Shown piece by piece: positions 34,410-43,591 of a DNA stretch of 49,608 nt (position 1 is its first letter; every line of letters starts with the position of its first letter). Origin of the DNA: Flavobacteriales bacterium (GTDB lineage: Bacteria; Bacteroidota; Bacteroidia; Flavobacteriales_D; Crocinitomicaceae). The stretch is taken from NCBI GenBank assembly GCA_013373595.1, contig JABXHO010000028.1:1-49608 (forward strand), given 5' to 3'. The notes under the pieces were generated by a model. That model was given only the letters and a program-made list of their open reading frames with translations. It did no database searches and was not told the origin of the DNA. Made by a program: the position numbers and the translations under genes.

Positions 34410-35562
34410 TTTTCTGACTTATGGCGTCAATATTATGGTTTTTCTCGATATAATGGATGGCGTTTCGTCCGATTTCTTTTCGTTTCTCAGGATTCACACT
34501 CAGTTCGGCAATAGCGCTAATGAATTCCTCGTCGCTATTCACAACAAACAGACAATTCTTTCCAGTATAATCGATTCCGAGTGCTCCTTCAGGAGTTGTA
34601 ACCACAGGAATTCCCATCGCCATGGCTTCGAGAAACTTAATACGAACGCCTGAAGCCAACTGAATGGGAGCGGCCAATACACCGTGATTACTCATGAAAT
34701 CTACCACAGAGTCAACGAAACCATGTACATGTAATCCTGGTTGATCTTGTTCTGGGAACACTTCATCGGACTTCGCACCGGCTACATGCAATTCTAGATG
34801 TGCATTGTTTTTTCTCAACTCGGGCAACATTTCCATCAATCTTCGCACCGATTGAATATTGGGTTGCCAATCCATACTTCCAAGGAAAAACAGCTTATTC
34901 GAGGTTGTTTCTACCGCGCTCAATGCTGTAGGGACACTCACAGGGATTTCAACGATAGAAGTAGTAATCCCATTATTCCTAAAAACTTCTGAGTCGTCTT
35001 GTGAAATAGAGAAGATAGCGTGCACTTTTTTTAGTGCGGATAACTCGAAACGCTTTAAATCCTTTGCTAAACGATTCAGATACCATTTTTTCAAAATGCT
35101 GGCTTCTTTTGCGTATTGTTCCCACAATTTGAACTCGACATTATGCGTTCGAGCCATCATTTTTCCCTTGAAAATGGCTTTCACATCTTCGAAATAGGGA
35201 AGTGTATACAAGCTATCGAACACAATGCCGTCAAAGTCTCCGTTTTGGATTAAAGCGTTTAATAAGTCGGCTACTTCCTTGTGGTAGAAACGATCTGCGT
35301 TGTACGAGCTTGATTTGAACAGTGCCGCAAATGCAGAAAGTGGGTGAATGGCTGTATCCACAAAATAATCGACAGGAGCGATTTTTTTTGCTACTTCTTT
35401 GGGGAATTTTGAATTGTCAAATGGGTGTTTATCTGTAGAAAGTGTGACATACTTCACATCCATATTGGCATGAAGAAGGCATTTGAGGAATTGCTGACTC
35501 GCAAAACAACCACCATCTACTGCTGGGTAAATTGGTTTTGATGTGAAGAACAGAATTCTCAT
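34381..35562 (-). CDS. GT-B glycosyltransferase, family 4-like (second of two)
   Basis: Opens MRILFFTSKPIYPAVDGGC, the acceptor-side loop of GT4 enzymes; LFFLGSMDWQPNIQSV marks the donor domain and APIQLASGVRIKFLEAMAMG carries the EX7E motif. The frame is open ten codons further upstream, but the ATG at 35562 overlaps the permease stop as ATGA and gives the standard N-terminus. Likely works with the neighbouring glycosyltransferase on a glycan that the permease or another system exports. Donor and acceptor unknown. Confidence 0.87.
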   Translation of the reverse strand: MRILFFTSKPIYPAVDGGCFASQQFLKCLLHANMDVKYVTLSTDKHPFDNSKFPKEVAKKIAPVDYFVDTAIHPLSAFAALFKSSSYNADRFYHKEVADLLNALIQNGDFDGIVFDSLYTLPYFEDVKAIFKGKMMARTHNVEFKLWEQYAKEASILKKWYLNRLAKDLKRFELSALKKVHAIFSISQDDSEVFRNNGITTSIVEIPVSVPTALSAVETTSNKLFFLGSMDWQPNIQSVRRLMEMLPELRKNNAHLELHVAGAKSDEVFPEQDQPGLHVHGFVDSVVDFMSNHGVLAAPIQLASGVRIKFLEAMAMGIPVVTTPEGALGIDYTGKNCLFVVNSDEEFISAIAELSVNPEKRKEIGRNAIHYIEKNHNIDAISQKIVETFEANT

Positions 35563-37013
35563 CGTCGTTTGATTCGAAATAGTTTTTTCCACGCCTCCTT
35601 ACTAAAAACAGGAGAATCGTTGGCTGCTGAATGCATCAACCAGAGCGCGACGGGTGCCAATACCATTGAAGAGAACCACATACCCAAGAAAGGAGAGATG
35701 GTTCCTGATTTTGCCAATCCATCTCCAATTGTCATCAATACGAAATAGACCATGAAGAGTAGCGCTGCGATTACCACAGGAGCACCGAATCCTCCTTTTC
35801 GGACAATGGCTCCGAGCGGTGCACCAACGAAAAACAACACGATAATGGCAATGGTAAGAGAGAATTTACGGTGAAACTCAATCAGGTATTTGTTCATGTC
35901 CATTTCCATCGTTTCCAAGAAACGTGCTTGTCCGTCCAAGTTTGATAACTTGCTACGAATTCTTGATTTTGCCAGATTTATTGCTGATTTCTTTTGCTCT
36001 GTCGTTAGCTGATCAAATACAAGCAAGGTATCGACAGCTTCCATGATTTGAGGGTCTCTTTCTCCTTCAATGGAGTTCTCTTTATAGTTCTTCGCAAGAA
36101 AATAGGGGAGATCCGCCTTCAAATTCTTTTGAAAATTCTGGATGATTCCTTTCGCATTCTTTTGAATGGAATCGAGTGTGTAATTGATCTGGAAGACATT
36201 CAGCATTTCGTGCTTGTCCTTAAACATGTCTTCATCCGAACGGTCGAGATTGAATCCGCTCAAGTCAATTTTGTACGTTGCATGGTCGAAGGTTGAACGT
36301 CGGCTCGGTCGCGTATTCTCAACTCCGTGTTCTTTTCCATCTGGAGAGAAATTTGGCGGTGTAGGCGAGAGTTCTTCCATTACGTATCCATCTTCCAACT
36401 CAAAATAGAGATACTTACCGTTTTCCGACTTGTATACATTTCCTTCTTTGGCGCGTACAGATTTGATTACTGTTTTGTCGGTGTGATCATGAATGAGAAT
36501 CCCTTTGAAGGTATTGTCTGTTCCTTCGTCAATTTTGATCGCATATCCATCTAACTCGGTGCTGTATGTTCCCGGAGTTAGAATTGAAGAAATCTTTGTT
36601 TGTTGAATATCGAAAATTAGCCCATGCCATTTCAAATTGGCCACAGGTATGACGTAATTCGCGAAATAAAAGGTTGAAAGGGCGATGATGAGCACTATCC
36701 CTGTTAGTGGGCGTAAAATTCGATAGAGCGAAAGTCCGCTTGATTTAAGTGCTGTAAGTTCGTTGTTTTCGGCCAAGTTCCCCAAAGTCATAATTGATGA
36801 CAGCAAAATTGCAAGGGGCAGTGCCAGAGGGATTAAACTTGCGGAGACGTAAAATAACAACTCCAAAATAACAGAAATAGAGAGGCCTTTTCCCATCAAA
36901 TCATCAATGTACTTCCAGAAGAACTGCATGATGAGAATGAACATAGAAATGGCGAAGGTAACCAGAAATGGTCCCGTAAATGAACGAATACTAAAATAGT
37001 AAAGACGTTTCAA
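35559..37013 (-). CDS. LptF/LptG family permease
   Basis: Inner-membrane subunit of the LPS export ABC system (LptB2FG), or a related lipid transporter. The 484-residue protein has three N-terminal membrane helices (about 14-115), a large periplasmic jellyroll with a long helical insert (about 120-385), and three C-terminal helices (about 390-465) ending in a basic tail. The region PLGAIVRKGGFG after the first C-terminal helix is typical. The family usually has about 360 residues; this one is longer through extra periplasmic sequence, common in Bacteroidota. It starts at a TTG; I see no in-frame ATG upstream. Only one of the F/G pair is here. Confidence 0.87.
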   Translation of the reverse strand: MKRLYYFSIRSFTGPFLVTFAISMFILIMQFFWKYIDDLMGKGLSISVILELLFYVSASLIPLALPLAILLSSIMTLGNLAENNELTALKSSGLSLYRILRPLTGIVLIIALSTFYFANYVIPVANLKWHGLIFDIQQTKISSILTPGTYSTELDGYAIKIDEGTDNTFKGILIHDHTDKTVIKSVRAKEGNVYKSENGKYLYFELEDGYVMEELSPTPPNFSPDGKEHGVENTRPSRRSTFDHATYKIDLSGFNLDRSDEDMFKDKHEMLNVFQINYTLDSIQKNAKGIIQNFQKNLKADLPYFLAKNYKENSIEGERDPQIMEAVDTLLVFDQLTTEQKKSAINLAKSRIRSKLSNLDGQARFLETMEMDMNKYLIEFHRKFSLTIAIIVLFFVGAPLGAIVRKGGFGAPVVIAALLFMVYFVLMTIGDGLAKSGTISPFLGMWFSSMVLAPVALWLMHSAANDSPVFSKEAWKKLFRIKRR

Positions 37014-37061
37014 ATTAGCCGTTTTGAATTACTGTGATAACGCAGTAAGCAAGAATGTATT

Positions 37062-37451
37062 TTATGCGCCGAGTTTACGCTTTAACTGATTGATCTGCTC
37101 CTCCCAAAGGAAACGTGATTCTTCCAACTCATCTGGCTCTGCGAAAGATGTCAGGGTCAAAATAACAGATTTCGTCATTGGGTCTTTCTCATAGCGGAGT
37201 TCGAAGTACGTATCGAGTTCTTCTTCCTCATCTTCGAGCCATTGCCAGCGAACACGCACATTATTCTTCTTTGTGATAAGTCGCGCTTGTTCTTCGCTAC
37301 CGTCCCATATAAATGTATAAATGTCGTCTTTGATATTCACGTCATCAGCAAACCACTCACTCAACCCGCTTGGAGTACTCACCATGTTGTCCAACGACTT
37401 GATCGACGTTTTCAACAAGAAATCCATTTCATATTTTTCTTTCTCTGCCAT
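37062..37451 (-). CDS. START-like domain protein
   Basis: A 129-residue single-domain protein with the AHSA1/START helix-grip pattern: strand FLLKTSIKSLDNMVSTPSGL, DDVNIKDDIYTFIWDG, RWQWLEDEEEEL and a C-terminal amphipathic helix FLWEEQINQLKRKLG. Such proteins bind hydrophobic ligands or, in the Bacteroidota group, have no known role. No signal peptide, so cytosolic. It is 48 bases upstream of the permease gene and may be in its operon. Confidence 0.84.
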   Translation of the reverse strand: MAEKEKYEMDFLLKTSIKSLDNMVSTPSGLSEWFADDVNIKDDIYTFIWDGSEEQARLITKKNNVRVRWQWLEDEEEELDTYFELRYEKDPMTKSVILTLTSFAEPDELEESRFLWEEQINQLKRKLGA

Positions 37452-37514
37452 TTGTAGTTATTAATTCTGATTAACTTCGTATTTGAAATCCGCCAATATA
37501 CACATTCTTTTCCA

Positions 37515-38264
37515 ATGGCTTTAAGGCATTCATTTGAAAAATCAGGCAACTTTTTGTTTAAGCATCGCGGACAGATTCCGCTGATTCTCTTTGCAATAGC
37601 TGTGCCAGCTATCTTTTTAACAGATAATGACTATTTCCTAAAGTCGAAAATGGCGTATTGGATTCTGTTGGGCGGGAGTATTTTGTTAACATTTTTTGGG
37701 CAAGTGATTCGTTCGATAGCCATCGCAAAAAGTGCCAAGCAAACTTCTGGGAGAAATACATGGGGACACGAAGCGAAAGCGCTGAACCAAACGGGGATTT
37801 ATTCTACGGTTCGACATCCACTGTATTTGGGGAACTTCTTTATTTGGATTGGAATTGTCTGCTTTGTTGGGAATCCGTGGTTTGCCCTCATTGTTTCGCT
37901 GCTTTTTTGGTTGTACTACGAGCGCATTGCATTTTCGGAAGAGGTTTTTCTGGAGAGAGAGTTTGGCGATGAATACATCGAGTGGTCGCTCAAAACGCCT
38001 GCATTTATTCCTTCGTTCAAGCATTATACAAAAAGTGAAGTGCGTTTTTCGGTGAAGACCTTGCTTCGCAGAGAATACCCAGGAATTTCAGCAGCGATTA
38101 TCGGCTTTCTTTTTGTTGATTTCGTACGAAACTGGATTTATTTCGGGGAGCCGAAGTGGTTGGTTTCACACGGTGTAATTTTGTTTGTCGCTTTGATGAT
38201 TTCTTTGGTTTTACGCACGTTAAAGCATCATACAGATGTATTAAGGGAAGAGGATCGCTCGTGA
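37515..38264 (+). CDS. Isoprenylcysteine/phospholipid methyltransferase family membrane protein
   Basis: A 249-residue integral membrane protein with about six helices. The ICMT/PEMT family signature is clear: GIYSTVRHPLYLGNFFIW (RHPxYxG) and, after a helix pair, FSEEVFLEREFGDEYIEW (EEx2L..FGxxY), which bind SAM in that fold. The methyl acceptor could be a lipid or a small molecule. It stands alone on the plus strand between minus-strand operons. Confidence 0.85.
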   Translation: MALRHSFEKSGNFLFKHRGQIPLILFAIAVPAIFLTDNDYFLKSKMAYWILLGGSILLTFFGQVIRSIAIAKSAKQTSGRNTWGHEAKALNQTGIYSTVRHPLYLGNFFIWIGIVCFVGNPWFALIVSLLFWLYYERIAFSEEVFLEREFGDEYIEWSLKTPAFIPSFKHYTKSEVRFSVKTLLRREYPGISAAIIGFLFVDFVRNWIYFGEPKWLVSHGVILFVALMISLVLRTLKHHTDVLREEDRS

Positions 38265-38328
38265 TTCGACGAGACAAATCGAAATAGGTAACTCAACCGT
38301 GTTTTTCTAGAAAGAAAATTTGAAGCAG

Positions 38329-38946
38329 TTAAAATTCCACTTCGCCAATTCCTTGACGAATAATCTCTGGTTCATTTCCTGTACAATCGACAATTGTAGA
38401 TGCCTCAAGGTTTCCGTAACCACCATCTATAATAATCTCCGCTTTCGAGTCGTAGCGTTGGTAAATTTCGTACGGATCTACGAAGTAATCTAGGATTTCA
38501 TCTTCATCATCGTGCAGAGAAGTCGTTGCCAAAGGATTTCCAAGTTGTTCAACAATATTCAGTACGATGTTGTTATTCGGAATTCTAATCCCAATTTCCT
38601 TTCGCTTGTTGTCGAACATCTTCGGAACTTCATTATTTGCTTCCAAAATGAAGGTGAAGGGGCCAGGGAGTGAACGATTAAGCAGTTTGTACGTAGAGCG
38701 ATCCATTTGTCGGACATAATCCGAAAGGTGGCTTAAATCAGAGCAAATAATCGAAAAGCGCGCCTTATTCAATTTGATTCCCTTCAGCGTAGCCAGTTGC
38801 TTTAGTGCTTTCTTGTTACGCAAATCACAGCCCATAGCGTACACCGTATCGGTTGGGAAGATGATGATTTTTCCTTGCTGCAGCGCTTTCACCACCTCGT
38901 CGATGGAGCGTTGATCAATATTGTGTTCGTTGATTTCGATTAACAT
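38329..38946 (-). CDS. Sua5/YciO/YrdC family protein, YciO-type
   Basis: A 205-residue alpha/beta protein with IIIFPTDTVYAMGC and IGIRIPNNNIV as in all YrdC-domain proteins. The run SLPGPFTFILEANNEVPKMF and STIVDCTGNEPEIIRQG are closer to E. coli YciO than to YrdC/TsaC, whose threonylcarbamoyl transfer makes t6A; YciO-type proteins have weak or other activity. The start is the ATG that shares a base with the upstream stop (TAATG), which removes an extra eight codons. It is the last gene of the mutL operon. True TsaC may lie elsewhere. Confidence 0.83.
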   Translation of the reverse strand: MLIEINEHNIDQRSIDEVVKALQQGKIIIFPTDTVYAMGCDLRNKKALKQLATLKGIKLNKARFSIICSDLSHLSDYVRQMDRSTYKLLNRSLPGPFTFILEANNEVPKMFDNKRKEIGIRIPNNNIVLNIVEQLGNPLATTSLHDDEDEILDYFVDPYEIYQRYDSKAEIIIDGGYGNLEASTIVDCTGNEPEIIRQGIGEVEF

Positions 38947-40070
38947 TATTCCTTTTTGAAAATGGAACAACTGATAGCGTAATGGTCACTCAATTTTTCC
39001 GTTTGGATTACAAAGTTACGAGAACCCATCGATTCATCATAGAAAATGTAGTCAATTCTTCCCGCAGGGACTTTTCCAGCGTAGGTTCTACCAATGCCAA
39101 ATGAGGTATTCAGGAAAGCATCTTTCAAAAATCGATGAAACTGATTGTAGGTATATGACATTGGAGCATCATTGAAATCTCCGCAGACAATAATCGGATA
39201 AGGTGAGCTCTCCATGTGCTTTGTCAGTTTCTCTGCTTGTTTCGCTCGAACGGGATAAGCGTTGAGCACTTTGCGAATCAATTTAAAGGCTTGAGAATTT
39301 TCATTCGAAGCTTGCGGGTTGTCTTCACTGAATAAAGCGTAATCATCTTTCTGGAAGTGAATGGATTGCAAATGAACATTGTACACTCGAATTGTGTCCT
39401 TTTTTGAAACGATATCCGCGTAAACACAATAATTGAATGTTTTCTCTACTTCATCGAAACTGACTTCACCTTGACTAATAATTTCATGCTTGGAAAAAAT
39501 AGCTACGCCAAACGATTGTTTCTTGTAATCGCTGACAGATAATCGCGAATGATGATACGGGGTTTTTAACCGTTTTGTGAGTGTAGGAATGGTTCTGTAT
39601 TCTTCTGATCCTTCCTGGTAATAGAATTCTTGAAAACAATAGATGTCCGCTTTTTCATCTTCTAGGTATGAAAAAATAGCTTCCTTGTTTTCGAGTGCCT
39701 TTGCTGGATTTTGATTGTATACGTCGAACAAGCGCACATTGTAGCTTAAAACTTTTAGCTCTTCCGAATTATTCGTGTTTTCGTCATCCCATCCGATAGA
39801 AAAAGACCGAAAATGTAGCGGACCGCCCAAGAGTAGTGTTCCGAACATGATTAAAATCCATACCCGTGACTTCATGAATAGCCAGATGATGAAAAGAAGC
39901 AGATGTACTCCAACGATTATTAAATAAGCCAATCCGAAAAGGGGAAGAATTCGAAACGATTCGGGATGAATATAAATACTTAAATAGGAGAGAAGAAGCG
40001 ACGCAATAGACAGAACCGAACCAATGATCAGAATGGTTTTGAATCTGAATATGCGTTTTAACAACTTCAT
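38946..40070 (-). CDS. Endonuclease/exonuclease/phosphatase family membrane protein
   Basis: A 374-residue protein: three membrane helices in the first 85 residues, then an EEP domain. Catalytic landmarks are LSYNVRLFDVYNQ, IYCFQEFYYQEG (metal Glu), IVCGDFNDAPMSYTY, IDYIFYDE and LSDHYAIS (active-site His). Substrates in this fold are phosphodiesters of lipids, nucleotides or DNA; the membrane anchor points to a lipid or envelope substrate, but this is inference. 18 bases separate it from the upstream rhomboid gene. Confidence 0.87.
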   Translation of the reverse strand: MKLLKRIFRFKTILIIGSVLSIASLLLSYLSIYIHPESFRILPLFGLAYLIIVGVHLLLFIIWLFMKSRVWILIMFGTLLLGGPLHFRSFSIGWDDENTNNSEELKVLSYNVRLFDVYNQNPAKALENKEAIFSYLEDEKADIYCFQEFYYQEGSEEYRTIPTLTKRLKTPYHHSRLSVSDYKKQSFGVAIFSKHEIISQGEVSFDEVEKTFNYCVYADIVSKKDTIRVYNVHLQSIHFQKDDYALFSEDNPQASNENSQAFKLIRKVLNAYPVRAKQAEKLTKHMESSPYPIIVCGDFNDAPMSYTYNQFHRFLKDAFLNTSFGIGRTYAGKVPAGRIDYIFYDESMGSRNFVIQTEKLSDHYAISCSIFKKE

Positions 40071-40088
40071 GGGAGTTTAGGAGTTGTG

Positions 40089-40979
40089 TTATTTACTCTG
40101 TTTGAACAAGAAATCTTTTTCCTTCTTCGTGAGTGATTCGTAGCCCGATTTTGAGATTTTGTCTAGAATACGATCCGTTTGTTCTTGACGTCTTTTTTTA
40201 TCTGCATTGTATTCCTCATCCGTCATCTGTCGGGCATCTCCCTTATTAACAGTTAACTTTGGTTTCTTGCGAAACAAACTGCGGAACCAATCGCCAAAAC
40301 GTTGTGCCATAGTGATGATATTATTTGAACTTTGAAGATTTTGGACGGAGATCAATCCAAGTGCGGCTCCACCAATGTGAGCGAAGCGCGCAACTCCATC
40401 GTCTACGCCGAGTTTTAAGAAGTTAATCAAAAATAAAGCTCCTGCGATATAAATCAATTTCACCTTGAGTACACCGAATAGATGTGCTTCTAAGTTAGGT
40501 CTATGGGCGGAAACAGCAAAAATAATCGCCATGACAGCTCCCGAAGCTCCTAGTGCAGAGGTGGAAGAAATGGCAGGGAATATGTTGGCTCCCATTTCAA
40601 AGAGTACACCGAAAACACCTCCAAGAAGATAGGTGTAAAGCAATCGTTTTTGAGAAAAAAACTGCAAAAACATACGCCCAAAGGAATAGAGTAGAAGCAT
40701 GTTAAACGCAAGGTGCAAAAATCCTTTGTGCGAGAACATATTGGTGATTAATCCCCATGGTTCTTTAATGAATGCAAGTGGGTGCGTTTTTACCGTGAAA
40801 ACGCTGTCGATAATTGAATCGATGACGATGAGTGCATCACCCTGAAGTAGTCGCCCTGTTACGTCTAAAATGTTGATCACCAAAAATACGATCACGTTGA
40901 TGAAGATCAACTTCATGAAGATGCCACCATTGTTATACTGGTGTTTTAATTCATCGAGTATGGAACGTTGTTGTTGCAT
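40089..40979 (-). CDS. Rhomboid family intramembrane serine protease (second of two)
   Basis: Cleaves membrane helices. A 296-residue protein with six or so helices; catalytic Ser146 in LGASGAVMA and His201 in FAHIGGAALG form the Ser-His dyad, and HLAFNMLLLYSFG is the L1/TM2 motif. The extra basic cytosolic C-terminal tail (about 225-296) carries KKxxK-like runs and is not usual for a minimal rhomboid. It starts two bases after the stop of the first rhomboid. Target unknown. Confidence 0.9.
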   Translation of the reverse strand: MQQQRSILDELKHQYNNGGIFMKLIFINVIVFLVINILDVTGRLLQGDALIVIDSIIDSVFTVKTHPLAFIKEPWGLITNMFSHKGFLHLAFNMLLLYSFGRMFLQFFSQKRLLYTYLLGGVFGVLFEMGANIFPAISSTSALGASGAVMAIIFAVSAHRPNLEAHLFGVLKVKLIYIAGALFLINFLKLGVDDGVARFAHIGGAALGLISVQNLQSSNNIITMAQRFGDWFRSLFRKKPKLTVNKGDARQMTDEEYNADKKRRQEQTDRILDKISKSGYESLTKKEKDFLFKQSK

Positions 40980-40981
40980 GC

Positions 40982-41728
40982 TTAATAAAAATTAGTTCGA
41001 TCTTTTTTTCTCCAAACCAAAACGAAAATTGCTCCAACAACAGCACCTCCAACGTGTGCAAGATGGGCAATGGTGTCACCTGATGCATAGACGCTATTGT
41101 AGATTTCGAACGCGATATAACCTCCAATCAGATATTTGGCTTTAATCGGAATAGGAGGGAAGATTAGCATCAATTCAGTATTCGGGAATAAAATGGCGAA
41201 GCCTGCAAGGAGTCCGAAAATCGCCCCAGAAGCTCCAACCAATCGACTCCAGTTAAAATCAGCATACGCTTGAAGAGTTTCGATTGTACCCGCTATCACC
41301 CTAATTTTATCGGTATCGCCTTCTAGTAATCGGTATTTGATTTCCGTCATGTCGTAGCCCATGGAAACAAGTTGCTGTTTCAGATCCATAATTTGCCAAA
41401 CACCAATAGAATTGTAGAGCACAAATGCACCTAATCCACTAGCGATGTAAAAGATGAAATAACGTTTCGATCCCCACACGCGTTCCAAGTGGGAGCCAAA
41501 CATAAAGAGTAAGAACATGTTAAAAAACAAGTGCAGGAAGTCGGTGCTACTGTGCATAAACATGTGTGTAATGACCTGGTAAGGTTCAAAAAACACAGAG
41601 TTAAAGTATCGACCACTTAGTAGGTAAAATAGATCAATGCCACTATTGAGCAGCACCATCGACACAACGTATAGCGTGATGTTGATCAACAACAGATTTT
41701 TTGTTACCGGTGGAATGTTTCTAAACAT
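40982..41728 (-). CDS. Rhomboid family intramembrane serine protease (first of two)
   Basis: A 248-residue rhomboid with Ser167 in LVGASGAIFG and His225 in LAHVGGAVVG, plus HLFFNMFLLFMFG near TM2. A hydrophilic loop between TM3 and TM4 (about 110-160) is longer than in the neighbouring copy. It directly abuts mutL (stop and start in adjacent bases) and is followed by its paralogue. Two diverged rhomboids in tandem suggest different substrates or a heteromeric unit. Confidence 0.9.
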   Translation of the reverse strand: MFRNIPPVTKNLLLINITLYVVSMVLLNSGIDLFYLLSGRYFNSVFFEPYQVITHMFMHSSTDFLHLFFNMFLLFMFGSHLERVWGSKRYFIFYIASGLGAFVLYNSIGVWQIMDLKQQLVSMGYDMTEIKYRLLEGDTDKIRVIAGTIETLQAYADFNWSRLVGASGAIFGLLAGFAILFPNTELMLIFPPIPIKAKYLIGGYIAFEIYNSVYASGDTIAHLAHVGGAVVGAIFVLVWRKKDRTNFY

Positions 41729-43585
41729 CTATCTAAATTTTTCGTCTATGCCTTCCAAAGAAAGCGTGTCAATAATCTTTTTATTTCCTGGGGTAAATGC
41801 ATGATTCTCGCATTGGAACAAACGCTCAATAATGTCATTTACGGCTTCTTTCGAATTCAAATTCATCTTTTTCATTGAAGCTGATTTCGAAATAGAGTGC
41901 ACCAATTCGTGGGCAATTTCTCCTTTTTCAATATCTCGATGAGCGATTGTTTCTACAATTCGGTCCAATGCTTTTTGAATCGTTTCGTCTTGCAAAACGC
42001 TCGGAACTGCAGATAAATGCAATTCACCTTCTTTCACTTCACCAACAAACCCTAGTTGCTTTAACATCATGGCGTTACTTTCCCAGGCAACAAGCTCGTT
42101 TTTCGACAACTCTTTTTCAATTGGAAAGAGTAAGACTTGAGACTGTAATGGATTTGTAATGAATGAACTAATTAAGTCAGTGTAAAGTATTTGTTCATAC
42201 GCTCTTCGAGCATGGATTACCATCAATCCTGACTTCGTTGGTGTAAAAATATAATTGCCTTTTATTAAAAATTGCGAAATTCCCGGAGACGTTTCATCTT
42301 CAATTAATGGAGCGGGTTCTTCCTCTTCAGGAGCTTCATCGATGGTATAAAAGTTCTCCCAATCCGCTGATGATGCCTCTTTTGTTCCGAATCCGTGCTT
42401 CGTGATCGCTTGTGAGAAATTTTCCGATTTCTTTCCAGATGATCCACCCGAAAAAGAGGTGGTATTCCGATTGCTCGTACTATGGAAGGGATTGTAATCT
42501 GGATTTACTTTGATAACCGGCTCGCTTACAGGTTTGGATTTCATGTCCATTGGCAAGTCAAAACTTGTTTCGCGCTCAAAATCCAAAGTAGGAGCGATGT
42601 TATATTTCCCAAGAGCTTGTCGAATGCTACTCAACAAGATAGAGTAGATGAACTTCTCCTCTTCAAACTTGATTTCCGTCTTCGTGGGATGCACGTTTAC
42701 GTCAATCTTTTGAGGATCCACGTTTAAGTACAAGAAATAACTCGCATACGTACGTTCTTTAAGTAATCCTTCAAATGCCTTGTTAATTGCATGGTTGAAA
42801 TACGTGCTCTTGAAAAAACGATCATTTACAAACAAAAATTGCTCTCCACGCGTTTTTCGAGCATACTCAGGTTTCAATACAAAGCCATTAAGCTCTACGA
42901 TATCAGTTGACTCTTCAATGGGAACCAATCGATCGTTTGTTTTCTTGCCCAAAACGTCTACAACCCGTTTTCTCAGCACACCAGGCATCAAGTTGTATAT
43001 TTCCGAATCGTTGTGCGTTAACGTGAAATGAATCGAGCTATGTGCTAAAGCTACGCGCTCAAATTCATCTTGAATGTGCCGAAATTCAACTTTGTTCGAT
43101 TTCAAGAAATTTCTTCGAGCTGGAACGTTGTAAAACAAGTTTTTGATCTCAAACGATGTTCCGTTCGGACAAACTGTCTCCGTATTGTTCACCACTTTAC
43201 TTCCTTCAATGTTGATCTGCGTTCCCGTTGCATCATCTGCTAGTTTCGTACGCATTTCAACATGGGCAATGGCCGCAATAGAGGCAAGTGCTTCTCCTCG
43301 GAACCCTTTCGTAACCAATGAGAATAAGTCATCCGCTTTACGCACCTTACTTGTTGCGTGGCGTTCAAAGCAGAGTAGAGCGTCATCTGCGCTCATCCCA
43401 GATCCGTTATCCACTACTTGAATAAGCGATTTGCCTGACTCTTTGATGTTTACATCAACCTTCGTTGCTCCTGCATCAATCGCATTTTCCATCAATTCTT
43501 TCACTACAGAGGCTGGGCGTTGAATAACTTCACCTGCTGCAATTTGATTGGCGATGTGATCGGGTAATAATTGTATCAAACTCAT
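41729..43585 (-). CDS. mutL: DNA mismatch repair protein MutL
   Basis: Links MutS to downstream repair. The N-terminal GHKL ATPase is complete: LMENAIDAGAT, VVDNGSGM, TKGFRGEALASIAA. A charged linker runs from about residue 340 to 430, then the dimer domain. In bacteria without MutH, the C-terminal domain usually carries the endonuclease motif DQHA(X)2E(X)4E; here the aligned place reads IHARRAYEQILYT (from about 458), so Asp, Gln and His are lost and only the first Glu remains. The CPHGRP motif is also altered (FTPGNKK). Length (618 aa) is normal. So the ATPase is intact but the nuclease probably is not. Confidence 0.95.
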   Translation of the reverse strand: MSLIQLLPDHIANQIAAGEVIQRPASVVKELMENAIDAGATKVDVNIKESGKSLIQVVDNGSGMSADDALLCFERHATSKVRKADDLFSLVTKGFRGEALASIAAIAHVEMRTKLADDATGTQINIEGSKVVNNTETVCPNGTSFEIKNLFYNVPARRNFLKSNKVEFRHIQDEFERVALAHSSIHFTLTHNDSEIYNLMPGVLRKRVVDVLGKKTNDRLVPIEESTDIVELNGFVLKPEYARKTRGEQFLFVNDRFFKSTYFNHAINKAFEGLLKERTYASYFLYLNVDPQKIDVNVHPTKTEIKFEEEKFIYSILLSSIRQALGKYNIAPTLDFERETSFDLPMDMKSKPVSEPVIKVNPDYNPFHSTSNRNTTSFSGGSSGKKSENFSQAITKHGFGTKEASSADWENFYTIDEAPEEEEPAPLIEDETSPGISQFLIKGNYIFTPTKSGLMVIHARRAYEQILYTDLISSFITNPLQSQVLLFPIEKELSKNELVAWESNAMMLKQLGFVGEVKEGELHLSAVPSVLQDETIQKALDRIVETIAHRDIEKGEIAHELVHSISKSASMKKMNLNSKEAVNDIIERLFQCENHAFTPGNKKIIDTLSLEGIDEKFR

Positions 43586-43591
43586 AGTTGA

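Noticed and set aside
43409-43585. Possible frameshift in mutL
   Set aside because: The frame is continuous through all GHKL motifs and the C-terminal domain; the odd motif is a change of residues, not a shift.
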